The notes under the pieces: generated by a model
The model's input: the letters and a program-made list of their open reading frames with translations, nothing else
Databases searched by the model: none
Told to the model about the DNA's origin: nothing
Part shown: piece after piece, positions 44,880-55,482 of the stretch
How positions within the stretch are numbered: the stretch's first letter is position 1
Layout: each line of letters opens with the position of its first letter
Position numbers and translations under genes: made by a program
Assembly (NCBI GenBank): GCA_015179125.1
Contig: WHVA01000385.1
Span: 1-64,000, forward strand
DNA from: Gautieria morchelliformis
Taxonomy: Eukaryota; Basidiomycota; Agaricomycetes; Gomphales; Gomphaceae
DNA: 64,000 bases
Direction of reading: 5' to 3'

Positions 44880-46025
44880 GGAATTTCCATACTATATGTA
44901 TCGGCGAATGTCCTGCACATTGCGTGATGATTCTGGGGAAGCCACATCTGAGTGAATGGTAAGGACTTCCGTATCGAGAGCCCAATTCGACTCGGAGGGG
45001 GGCGGGTTTGTTTTGCACCAAAGTGATTGCAAGGAAACCAAACTTGCAATATGTCCTACCACCCAATCAATAATCATTTCTGCTCATGAGCGTGACAGCA
45101 ATCGAAGAGGACTTACATGCTGCAGACCAAGTAGCAAGAACCCGAGGAGAGGGACTTGGCCAAGTGCATACGTCAGTGGTGTGCAAAAGACATTGGAAAT
45201 CTTGTGTGACGCTCACAAAGTGACTCTCAAATATTCAATATATCTGCCTGATCATAGTCGCATTCGAATCTGGGTTCCCATCCTGAAAGCCAAGCCACAT
45301 CACGAAAATGCTTAGAAAAATATCACTGTGCAGTCAGTCAGTCTTATTCTTCAAGGTTGAACAGCAGTTCCCATAAACCCACAAGAGAGAATATCCCCAT
45401 AGCATATGGTGTGACTAGAAGCTTTTTAAATTGACCTCAATTATCAATAGAAAGTGTGATATCTCACCGCAAAGGTCCATAGCTTCGTTGTCCATGCCTT
45501 TGCATCACTGAAAGCACCTTGCATTTGAAAACACAGCTGGATGAGACATTAGTGAGACACTTTCATCTACAGGTGACGCATACACGGATGACAAGGTTGA
45601 GGGTGGCCATCAGCATGCTGCCATTCGATATTACCACCAGGAGGAGGACAACACCAGTGTGCATGGTAGTGGCATTATTGATTGACTTGATGCTCACATC
45701 AGCCTCATGGAATTGACCAGAGTATTGAGTATCATGTCCTCCCCGATGGTTTCGTTGCTGGTTTGAGTGAAGCCATGTACAGCACCACATTCCTTTTCTA
45801 CAGTGCCTCAGCAGTTAACCGTGGATTGAAAGGGTCACTAAGCATGCACATGAAGATCATGACTGCCATATACATGAGGTACGTCCACATGAAATTAAAG
45901 ACAAAAGAGTGGCAGTGCATGTTCTCTGGGTCAGAAAGCACGATGGTGAACAGCAAGGCCGACAGAGATACAAAGCCCAGGAGCTGCAGCACAAACAAAA
46001 TGGCTTTAATGGCTGGAAACGCCAT
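44880..46025 (-). pseudogene. Seven-helix membrane protein gene, decayed
   Basis: Start at 46025: MAFPAIKAILFVLQLLGFVSLSALLFTIVLSD, then a second hydrophobic segment (FMWTYLMYMAVMIFMCML) and DPFNPRLTAEAL ending in a stop. Downstream on the minus strand, eroded pieces continue: VVLYMASLKPATKPS, CSNVFCTPLTY-like (SHKISNVFCTPLTYALGQVPLLGFLLLGLQ at about 45125-45215) and IIDWVVGHIASLVSLQSLWCKTNPPPSESNW. These fit an agaricomycete seven-transmembrane protein family. Stops and frame changes throughout the middle mean it is not functional. Confidence 0.55.
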
Positions 46026-46129
46026 AGTACCAAGTCGATGTTGGAATGAGGTTCATCGTTGACTTTCTAGCATTGTCGTTTAAATACGCATGGGGTATTA
46101 TCCAAGTGATGATAGATGATCACTACGAA

Positions 46130-47490
46130 TCATAAGCGGTGGCTGCTGGGCATGCAGATGAACCCCCACAGGTACTCTGGGATCTCATCCCGGGCCTTGA
46201 CATACTTCTGGGAGGCCTTGGCAAGGTGCTGGGATGTTATTGTGGCTGCTTGGATAGTCTCGGGTTCAGGCTCGAGGGGTAGGTCCACATAGAGCAAGCA
46301 GTCCCCCTCCTGCAGCAGACTCAGGAGGTGCACTTGTTTGGAGTCTGGGATTCCCAAGGGGTCAGCCTTGGACTCGTCATCAGTGCCTTCACCCTCATCA
46401 ACAATCACAAGGTGTGGGCCCGAGTGGTATGTCCAGACCTTTCGCTTGGTCTTCCTTTGTTCCTTCTGCTCCTCACGTTCCTCTTCTCAGCAGGTGTGGC
46501 ACCAATCTGGACAGCGGCTCATAGAGATCTTGCCGGATTGCCATTCAATCTCTGGGTTGTGGTCTCAGAGCCAAGGGAAGCCAAGGATGATGTCCTGTTT
46601 TCCCAGGGAGGCAACTATGAACATGGTCCTTTCTGAATGTCCATTGAACTGAGGGATGGCATCCACCACTTCCATGATTGTTCCCGAGGTGTTTGGACTT
46701 CTGTTGACATTGCACATGTGGATCAGTTGTTGGAGCTTCTGCATGCTGAGGCAGTTCCTCTCAATATGCCCAGTCCATGAACATCCCACTGGCTCCACTG
46801 TCAATCAGGGCTGCCCCGGGTTTGACCTCTCCAGTGTTGGTGGTCTGGATTTCCACCTTAACCACTAGGGACTTTGCGGTGCCGACCAAACTGATACTGC
46901 TTTGGCATTCTCTGTTTGAAGGCCAAGAGCTGGGGCATGCATGTTCAGAGGGTGAGGGTGGGTTTTTGTGTGGCTTCAACTGGGTTTTCCCATGAAGGTG
47001 AGGTGAGTGGGGGTGTTTCATCCTCAACTTCAAGACAAGAAAATAGGTTATGTACAGGCAACGATGGCACACTTTTCACCTGCTGCAGTCCACAAAACCT
47101 GACATTGGTTCCATTGATGTAAGCCAAGTGAATGCTGAGACAGGGGAGGCACCTGCAACTCTGGAAGTGGTGGAGGATATGAAATACAGGGTGATGGAGT
47201 TCAGGAAGGCTTGGCCCTGATCTCAGTCACCATCAAAATCTGAGGGTGTTGCTGGCTTTACCCTTCCTCGCTTTGGCCTTGCCACCAACCATTTGGCTTC
47301 CTCTTCTGAATCTTTGAATCCTGTAAACTCTCTGGTTCATGCCTCTTCTTGCTTTGGCTCCTGGGCCGTCAATCTCACATACCGTCTTGCCATGATGAGG
47401 TGTAGTGTGTTTGCTATTTCCTCATTCTTCGCTCAGCTGGTCTGGAGCCCCTATTTCATATTCCAGATCCATTTGGACTGATCCATCATC
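46130..47490 (-). pseudogene. Ty3-type gag/protease/pol-start relic
   Basis: Protease is visible with LIDSGASGMFMDWAY (DSG catalytic site, about 46761-46800 to 47072), then after a frame change IERNCLSMQKLQQL...TMFIVASLGKQDIILGFPWL (46565-46770). The spacer into pol follows (DEGEGTDDESKADPLGIPDSKQVHLLSLL...EIPEYLWGF) to 46130. Upstream, 47080-47490 has eroded gag. RT, RNase H and integrase are absent. It is a different Ty3 lineage from the elements at 49-64 kb. Confidence 0.7.
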
Positions 47491-48237
47491 ACAGAATTCA
47501 AGGGGACGCTTGGGCTCTGGCTCGAGGCTGAATGAATGGTGATGCAGGAGAGTGTCAGGTGTGTGTCAAGATTGGATTTGGGTATTAATATCCCATATTA
47601 GTGAACACGGTGAATGCCCGAATGGCTTGTGCAACCAAATATGTAGTTCAGCGAATAAGGTAGAGCCAGTAAAGATTATGAAGTAAAGGGTTACTTGTAC
47701 GGGGTTCACCTTGATCTACAGTTGAAGTGAATAGCTCATGATACTTGATGATGTAACATGCAAGGCTTCACAGAAAGGTTGCAGCAATCCTTTCGCTGGT
47801 GAAGGCAATCCTTCAGAGACCTTCACCAACAGCACAGACAAAGGTTCTAAGACTCAAGTAGTGAAGGTGAGGGATAGAAACTCACCAGTGGTGCCTAAGC
47901 TCTATTCTTGTAGATGTAGTAGCCCAGAGGAGAGGGCTTAAGATGATGATCACAATGTAGTGGGTTTTTGGACAAGATAGATGTATGATAATTGAACTGC
48001 AGAATATACATGCAAATGTAAACTACTTATACCAAATGCTCATATGCTATCAGTGAATGGCAAAGAGGCCATTGGGAGTTGGAGTTATATAGGGAGTGCA
48101 CAGTCAGGATACAAATAGCTGAAATACATACAATAGAACTAAGTAGACATACGAACATGAAACAGTGGGGAGGGGTGGATGAAGGTACCTAGGTAAGGAA
48201 ACATGCATTGAGACCTGTATATATCTTACCCTGCATG
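47491..48237. other. Probable retroelement leader/LTR, not delimited
   Basis: No gene is supported. Its position just 5' of the gag relic (minus strand) suggests leader or 5' LTR sequence, but I could not define termini. Confidence 0.3.
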
Positions 48238-48838
48238 GAGGTGGTTAATCAAAAAGGTCATGTGATACAGCATATATGAGTATATAATATATATTATGAG
48301 AGTATTAATAACAACATATAGGAATATATAAGAGTATTAATAACAACATATAGGAATATATAGTATTTATAAGGAGAATAAATGTTATTAGAAGATTCTG
48401 TATGTATTTAAACACCTTGGAGATATATATACATATGAGAGAGTATTAGACTACAAGATAGAGTAATAGATACTTGGACAGCTACTTCTAACAGATATGA
48501 GTAGGAATATTAGTATGAATAGTTATAATGAGAGAGTATTAGAGTACAATATGAAGTAATAGTACTTGGATAGATATTTGTAATATATATGAAAAGGAGT
48601 ATTAATATGAATAGTTATAATGATATAGTGTATATTAAAAGTTGGTAAACAAAAATAAGAAAATGTGTAAAAATAAGAAGAGGCATTCTCATCAGTGGGG
48701 CCACCACTCAGGAGGGCCAAAAGTAGGATTATTTATATCCCAACAATAAAATTGCCATATAATTTCAGGGTCTTCTTTTCTATAATCTGAGAATAAAATG
48801 AGTGCAGCTACATGTAATAAAAAGTTGCAAGCATCCGC
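48238..48838. mobile_element. AT-rich repeat family C, copy 1
   Basis: A 601-bp direct-orientation homologue of 63253-63732. Both begin GAGG...TTAATC/ATAATC-AAAA-GGTCATGTGATAC and end in AAAAAGTTGC-AGCA-CCGC. This copy has two adjacent ~93-bp units (about 48430-48610), each ending in TATGAATAGTTATAAT, where copy 2 has one, and a 37-bp duplication near 48298-48365. No coding region. Confidence 0.8.
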
Positions 48839-49132
48839 CAGAGTCTTGGTCTAAAGGGTTGACCCTGCACAATCTACGGGCAGGACATCCTGTGAATGCA
48901 TACTGGCCATAGAAACACCTAGAGGGGCTCAAACTAGGCAGGTGATGGGGACAGTGATGAGCCATCACACCCGTTAGAGGATGTCAATCATGTTTGATGG
49001 CGTGACTGTAGGTGAATGATGTGAGTAGCAAATGGTAACTGAGCGAACATAAAGATAGAAGGGGTGAAAGGGAAAAAGGGGATGACTTGATACTATAATG
49101 AATGAGTCATGACAGTGTGGTATGCTCAGAGT
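48839..49132. other. No assignable feature
   Basis: About 0.3 kb between the AT-rich element and the LTR-like piece; no gene seen. Confidence 0.4.
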
Positions 49133-49275
49133 GTCAGGGGAACCCCCTCCCAAGGATATTTCTGGTTTCAGCTTTGGTTCCAACCTGTGGTCCAAATTCG
49201 ACCTGAGCACCTCCTGAGTTCCCCAACCTTTGGCTTTGGGAATTGTTCCGGAATGGCACCAAGGTTGTGGGTTGA
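49133..49275 (+). mobile_element. LTR-like fragment truncating chromovirus 1
   Basis: Begins TGTCAGGGGAACCCCC, similar in style to the LTR starts at 4295 and 18663, and replaces the remainder of the integrase core of the minus-strand element. Confidence 0.35.
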
Positions 49276-52200
49276 GCCGTCGGGAACCCCAGTCGAACGA
49301 TCTCTTTCAGAAACATCCAGGCTACTCCCTTGGCCGGCACGCTCGTCGTTGTCGGGACGAGGTGTATGAGTGACATTAGTCGGTCGATGACTACCATCAG
49401 GTAGTCACAGTCATTGGATTTGGGCAGGGGCCCCATGAAGTCAATGCCAATCGACTGCCATGGCCTATCCAGAATGGGTAGGCTGTGTGTAGGCCTTTGG
49501 GCCGTTGTGGCCCAGTTTTCGTCATCTGGCACTTCCCGCACGATGTGCAGAATGACTCTATGTCTGGGCTCATTCCTGGCCACCAATATGACCTTCGAAT
49601 GTAGTTCGAAGTCTTCAGATGGCCGTAGTGACCGACTATCTGATGTGCTCGATCGATGATGATTTCAATCAGCCTCCTTCCCCCCAAATAACAGAGCGGG
49701 GGATGGCAATGACGTCTCTTTTGAGCTGGTTCTTTGTCCAGATCAGCCCGTCCCAGATCCCGAATCTCGGGTGCACGTCCGGGTGTGCCATGATCTTCGC
49801 GAACATGGTGTCCCTATGGTATGCGTCTCGTAAGACCTTGGACAGGTCTATGCCCTGCTTGACAATCCGGCGCAGGGGCGTGCCGTCATTTCCTGCGGCG
49901 ATGACTCTGACATCATCGTCGTCATCGTCGCGTGATGCGGGGATGCTCGCGGGCTTTTGTGAGCCTTCGTTTAATGTGGCGGATTCCGTTATTCTCGCCT
50001 CTGTCTTCTCTGCGAGGCGTGTAGACCATCTCGTCACCGCTACTCACAGTTCGATATATTGGTCGGTGGGCAATAACTCACCGTCCGGGTCTAAACGTGC
50101 GTCTGCGTTCACGAAGACATGATCCGGGTGATTGTCATCACTCGTGTTGCTCTCGTAGTAGCGTGACAGGCAGTCTGCTACCTTGCTCTCTACACCGTCA
50201 ACATGTACGGTGTTGAAGTTGAACCGTGAGAGAAACTCCCACCATCTGACCTGGCAGTCAGATAGGCTCTTTTGGGTCTCAAAGTATTCGAGCCCTTTGT
50301 GGTCTGTGACGAGGGTGAACCTCCGTCCCAGCAGTTTGTCCTCCCATTTCATGAGAGCCTCGAGCACCGCGATTGTCTTGTGCTCGTGAGTCCGGTAGTG
50401 TTGCTGAGCAACACTGAACTTCTTTGACAAGAAGCTGGCTGGCTGACAGGTCTTCTAGTCCGGGCCTTGGCCGTAGACTGCACTGACGCCGGCTTTTTAC
50501 CCGTCGGTGATCACCCAGATTGGCTCTGGGCACCGTGCGTCTATTGGACATAGGATTGGGGCCTTACAGGCCAACACCTTAATGCTTTGCCAGCATTTGT
50601 CTAGTAGTGGGGTCCATTCGAATGGACGGTTGTTGCGTGCACAACCTGATAATGGGGTCATGTATACACTAACATCTGGCATGTAATGTGCCAGATACTG
50701 TACTAGCCCAAGGAAACACTGGATGTCGTTGAACGTCTGCGGCCTTCGCCATTCATGAATGCGCTGCATCTTATCCTCGTCGGCGTGTACACCTTGGCCA
50801 TCGATGATGTGGCCGAGGCACTCCATTCGGATGGAATAGAGATCAACCTTCTTCTTGCTTAGAAAAGGGTGATTCTTCCTCAGTCTGTCAAAGACAATAT
50901 AGAGGTGCTCTTCATGCTCTTGTATCGAGAGCAAGAATATGAAGATGTCGTCCATGTATACATGGACGAAGTGACCCATGCAGTTGCGGAAAATGGCTGT
51001 CATCAGCCGTTGGAACGTTGATGGGGCATTACAGTCTTCCATTTGTATAACCTGGCTCCTAAATGTGCCAAGGATCATGGCAAAGGCGGTCTTTGCTACG
51101 TGATCTGGATGAATCCGGATCTGCTCATATGCTTCCAACATATCGAGTTTTGTTTGATACCTACAGCGATCCATGTCGCTGCGGATGATATCTTGATCCG
51201 GGAAGGGCGTGACGTCCTTCACTGTGTTCTCATTCTGCTGGCGCAGATCGAAGACGGTTCATAATGTACCATTCTTTTTCGGCACACACAGCATGGGCAT
51301 GGCCTGCTGCGCGACTGCCAGAATCCACCATTTTGCAGTGGTGTATCGTTCTATCTTAGCCGACAGTTCCTCTTGGAAGTGTTCGGGGCATTTCGGTAGT
51401 CGATACTGCATGTGCTTGTTAGGATTGATGAGATTGATCTCATGGTTGATCTCCTGTAGTGGCGGGAGTTCTAATGGAATTCCACTGACTAGGTCAGTGA
51501 TTCGTTCCATCCATTCCTCGCGGAGGCGAGGAAGGTCATCATCTGTGAGGATGATGGTGGTGGTTGGCTTAGAAGCCATTAGGCGCTGTGTGCGTCTATT
51601 AGGTCCCGCGGCGCGCGGAACCGCTTTCTTCTTTCCCATCACTTTCACCGTTAGGTGAGAGCGCCTCTCCCTACGATTGTAGGGTGAGTTCGAGGACGAG
51701 TCGTGGAACGACTCGTCCTCCTGGCTTCAATGAGCCAGGCTAGGCTTCGGTGCCCAGGTGATTCTACTCACCTGTGGCCCCTTGTCCTCGTTTGTTGATC
51801 TGTCATCATCAAACAAGACCTTGCCCGTGGGGATTACTTTGTTCCCCTTGCGGATCATCCCTGGGCTCGAGAAGTCCAGGGTTATGCCAAATCTCCTTAG
51901 GAATGGTGTCCCTAAGATCGTGTCGTAATATTCGACGTTCACCACATCGAAATATTCATCGTATGTCTCATGACCAAATTTAATGGTCGTGTTCATTCCA
52001 TAGTTGATTGTGGAATGGCTGCCTATGCAGGCTAGCTGCAGCGTGATTGGCTGTTCCAGGGAGAATGTCTCCATCCCTGTAGCTCGCGTGAATTCGGGGG
52101 ATAGTAGTACCCCCTCGCTGCCGCTATCTAGCAGGCAGTGGGCTTTTACGCTGTTTATTTCCCAGTACCCCAACAGGGTACAGTTCTCACCGCATGGGCG

Positions 52201-53870
52201 CATTGGTCGCGTCCTATGCTTGCTTCGGTGGTGATACACTGGCTCGGCCACCTTGTCTGGCGTGACCGACGTGCGTGCCGCCATGACTTTCGTGGTGGCA
52301 TCGTCTTCCAGCGCGAATCTGATCGCACTGGACCTGTAGGTGGTGTCCTCCGCCTCTTCGTCCCATTCGTAATATTGGGATGGCTTGGGATCCCACTCTT
52401 CAGCGGGCGCGTCTTCATTGTCCGGAGAGTCATTGGGTTGGGGATCACCCTCCCCCTCTTCATCAATTTGATGGAGAGAATTTTGACCGAGATCCGTCTC
52501 CGGATCCTCGGTCTCTTCTTCGTGCCTCGTGGCCGCTGTCCTGATCCTGGACCTAAGCCAGGGGCACTCTGCTTTCTTGTGGCCAGGTTGGCCGCATTCA
52601 AAGCAGGTGGTGCTTCTTTGGTTGCCGCTGGGCTGATCGTTGGGCTGGCCCAACGCTTTCGCTGGTGGGGCAGGTCGCTGGGGCGATCCTGACGATTGAG
52701 GCTGTTTAGCTTCAGGCGGCATCCAGCTTGTGCTGGGCATGGGGGCAGTGGCCGCTGCGTCGCTCCACTTCTTGAGAACAGGCTGGGCCTGGTCAGGCCC
52801 GTCTGTGTCAACGGCTTGCTCCCTGTAAGCCAGGCAGCGCTTGCCGTTGCCGCTGCGCTCTCTGCGTGGCGCATCCCCATGGTGTATCGGGATGCTTCCT
52901 CTATCATTCGGGCCATCTCGAAGAGTTGCTCTATCAAGCTGCTCTCGGCGTTGTAGCCCTTTTTGAGGACTTCGTTGCGCAGCGTTTCGCGCAGTGCCGA
53001 CACGAACCGTCTCCAGAACATGTAATCGTCTGGCGGCTGTATCATATGCACCACATATTTCGTGAGCTCGTTCAGCATCTCCTGAACGGTCTTCATGCCC
53101 TGCATGACCCTGTTGAATTTATTTGATGTGTGATGGTACGTCAGTGTGTGCAGGAACCTTTTTTGAAGGCCCTGCATCACTGTTTCCAGAGTCCAGCTGC
53201 GGACCTGGCGATTGAAGCGTTCTACGTTTTGAAGGAACCATTCCTGGGCTTCACCGGCTAGGTGAGTGCCCACGTAACCGACCTGCATGTCTATGCTGGT
53301 TGGCCCTAGGAGGCAGTTCATTTTCAGCCATCTTAAGATGGCTGCGACGAAGACTTAAAACTCTTCAAGGTCAGATCCCCCGACGTAAGGCTTGGGGTGA
53401 GCCAGCTTCACGCCGGCTTTCGCTAGCACAGACTTCTCTGGTTCTGTGTCCGCAGCGTCTGCCAATGCCACGCGGATCATCCATGTGATCCCATCATACG
53501 GCTCCAGTGGTACGATGTCAGCCTGATCCAGGATTCCCTGGCCTTCCGCTAGCAGCTCAAGGGCCCGCGTATGGCGGCGTGTGGCTGCCGCCTCTTTACG
53601 CTGCCAGTGCGCGACTTCGAGCTCTAGGCTCTCGGTTGTCATTTCAGAGTCAGGCTCTGAGGCGACCTGTTCCCTGATGATCTCTTGGATCGTCTTGCGG
53701 CTGTCCGTTGGGGCAGCCGGTTGTTCCTGAGGTTCATTCCTGAACCTCACATCCTGTTCGACTGGGACGGCTGGCGGCGGCATTCGCTGCTTGTCCAGTT
53801 CCTTTTGTCGCAGGTCTTCCACGTTGTGACCATGTTCATTAGCTGTGGACTGTCGCGAGCTTGAACATGT
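49276..53870 (-). pseudogene. Chromovirus 1 gag-pol (Ty3), truncated and mutated
   Basis: On the minus strand: capsid region from about 53822 with a TAA at 53355 directly in frame with the rest (NCLLGPTSIDMQVGYVGTHL), a frame change near 52850, then the CCHC knuckle CFECGQPGHKKAECPW. Protease follows with an intact LLDSGSEG (about 52120), then the RT start (PTTTIILTDDDLPRLREEW), VPKKNGTL followed by TGA at 51259 (Arg expected), RT catalytic YMDD at about 50955, a TAG after WVITDG (RNase H first Asp kept) and DHKGLEYFETQKSL. Integrase has its HHCC finger (49640-49540) and DFMGPLPKSNDCDYL. The integrase core and chromodomain are missing beyond about 49280. At least four stops and three frame changes are present. 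Confidence 0.85.
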
Positions 53871-53945
53871 TGCGTCGCGTTCCCCACATGGTATAGAGGA
53901 CAGGAATTATAGGCAGTAGGACTGGACTTGGTGCTCAAAAGAAGA

Positions 53946-54100
53946 CTAGAAATCAATTCACTCTCTCAGTGAATTTAGTGTCACTCTAAATATATTATAC
54001 ACTAGCTAGAAATCAATTCACTACAGGATTTCTAGGTCAAAAAATCGAAAAGAAACAAGACTAATTTACTTGCCTCTCTCAGTGAATTTAGTTGTCACTG
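53946..54100. repeat. Duplicated 16-25 bp motifs in the element leader
   Basis: TAGAAATCAATTCACT followed directly by CTCTCAGTGAATTTAGT occurs at about 53946-53980. The same two motifs recur at 54006-54095 separated by about 53 bp of unrelated sequence. Confidence 0.75.
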
Positions 54101-54339
54101 GGAGAGGGGGGAAATGTGTCTCATGCGCATGTACTACTAGCTGGCACTTTAGCGCCCGTGATGCCATGGTGTGCCATGCTAAGCGCCCATAGAACGTAGC
54201 GCATTAGTGAACAGCTGCACCTCAAAAAGGAAACTTGTCCACAACCACCCACAAAGGGTCGGTTGGACACAACATGAAAAGAAGTAGAAATACAGCTTCG
54301 AAAAATCAAAGAAAAATTGGACAAATCATAGAATGAATG

Positions 54340-55137
54340 TCAGCATGGTTTCAAGTCAAAATCAAAAGAAATACGAATGGTGGAATCTATTTGGCTTGAT
54401 TTTGGTGCAGGAGCATAAATGCACCCAACACGTGGGTGGAGGGCCATCTGGACATTCTCCAGCGTGGCTGCGTCCTGCAGCCTGATCTCCTCCGCCTGGT
54501 GGAGTTCCTTGCCAATTGCCATTATGGCGGAGGCAATGTTGTCAAGCTGCAATGCTAGCTGATCGTGCTTGTGGCGCGTGAGCGCGCTCCGGTACAGCGC
54601 ATCCTGCACCTGCTTGTTCAGTGCCTCTGCTGTCTCATGGTCGATGGTGTGAGCTCTTGAGCTCTTGCGACTTGAGCTCGAGTATTCCGAGCCCTGACCA
54701 TCGTCTGGGGCTCGCCTTTTTTGCCATTGTCCCCCTTCAGGGACGATTGTCGTCGCTCTACTTTGTGAGTGGCGGTTCGAGTCGTGGCTTTGTGCCCGCC
54801 TCGACGTTGATGCTCTGCCGTCTGATGACGGCGAGACTTCTCTGCCCTTTCCTTTGTCTCTGGGCAGAGGGGATTGGAGGGGCGGCGCCGGCTTGTTGCC
54901 CAGCGTCATCTCTTCCTCGACCATGCTCGACGAGATATGGTCAGGGTTTTCCTCATCCTCCATTGGGGGGACGAGGGCAGTGAGATCTACGATCTCTCTG
55001 TCTTCTGGCGTCCTGGACTCTTGGTCCAGGGTAGCATCAGCCGTCGTGTCACTGGACTGCGCCAGTGGGGTGGACCGCGAGCTCATCGCTCGTGTCCGTC
55101 TTCGACTGCGTGGAATCATCACGCTCGCAGCCGACAA
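54340..55137 (-). CDS. Retroelement-associated ORF, coiled-coil protein
   Basis: Uninterrupted 265-codon frame from ATG 55137. The N-terminal half is low-complexity (Ser/Arg/Pro/Glu-rich, RDKGKGREVSPSSDGR). The second half predicts a helical coiled coil (HETAEALNKQVQDALYRSALTRHKHDQLALQLDNIASAI). It lies 0.5 kb upstream of the chromovirus 1 gag on the same strand and could be an accessory ORF of that element or a separate gene. No family is recognised. Being intact beside a heavily mutated gag-pol is notable. Confidence 0.5.
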   Translation of the reverse strand: MSAASVMIPRSRRRTRAMSSRSTPLAQSSDTTADATLDQESRTPEDREIVDLTALVPPMEDEENPDHISSSMVEEEMTLGNKPAPPLQSPLPRDKGKGREVSPSSDGRASTSRRAQSHDSNRHSQSRATTIVPEGGQWQKRRAPDDGQGSEYSSSSRKSSRAHTIDHETAEALNKQVQDALYRSALTRHKHDQLALQLDNIASAIMAIGKELHQAEEIRLQDAATLENVQMALHPRVGCIYAPAPKSSQIDSTIRISFDFDLKPC

Positions 55138-55345
55138 TAGAAGGTCTACTGGAGGGTCTCAACGATGTTTAGTTGTCGACACAGCGATCTTTTTCAAGAT
55201 TGCTTCGAATCCACAATCGGTTGGCCACGTGGCGATCAACCGCAGGATAGTTCAAAAAGGTGTAAAGATGTCTATCTTAAGCCTTAAGTCACAAGAGCAC
55301 GACAGAACTTGACCAAGGTGTGGTATTCTGATGCTACGTAGTGAC

Positions 55346-55472
55346 AGTGTAAGGGTAAGATGTGATGGGAACCGCTGACCAGTTCCCACACCTAAACTAT
55401 ACAGTGGGTCCCTAAGGGGCCCACTGGGATTATGTAATAACTAGTATACAGGTATGGTATCTAGGTTATTTA
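55346..55472. repeat. 127-bp TGTAA...TTACA segment with two stem-loops
   Basis: Starts TGTAAGGGTAAGATG and ends GGTTATTTACA. It contains GGGAAC/GTTCCC and GTGGG-CCC/GGG-CCCAC stems. It resembles a very short LTR or MITE, but no target duplication is clear. Confidence 0.35.
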
Positions 55473-55482
55473 CAGAGGCGCC

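Noticed and set aside
52138..53126. Plus-strand ORFs over chromovirus 1 gag
   Set aside because: Shadows of the minus-strand gag-protease frame.
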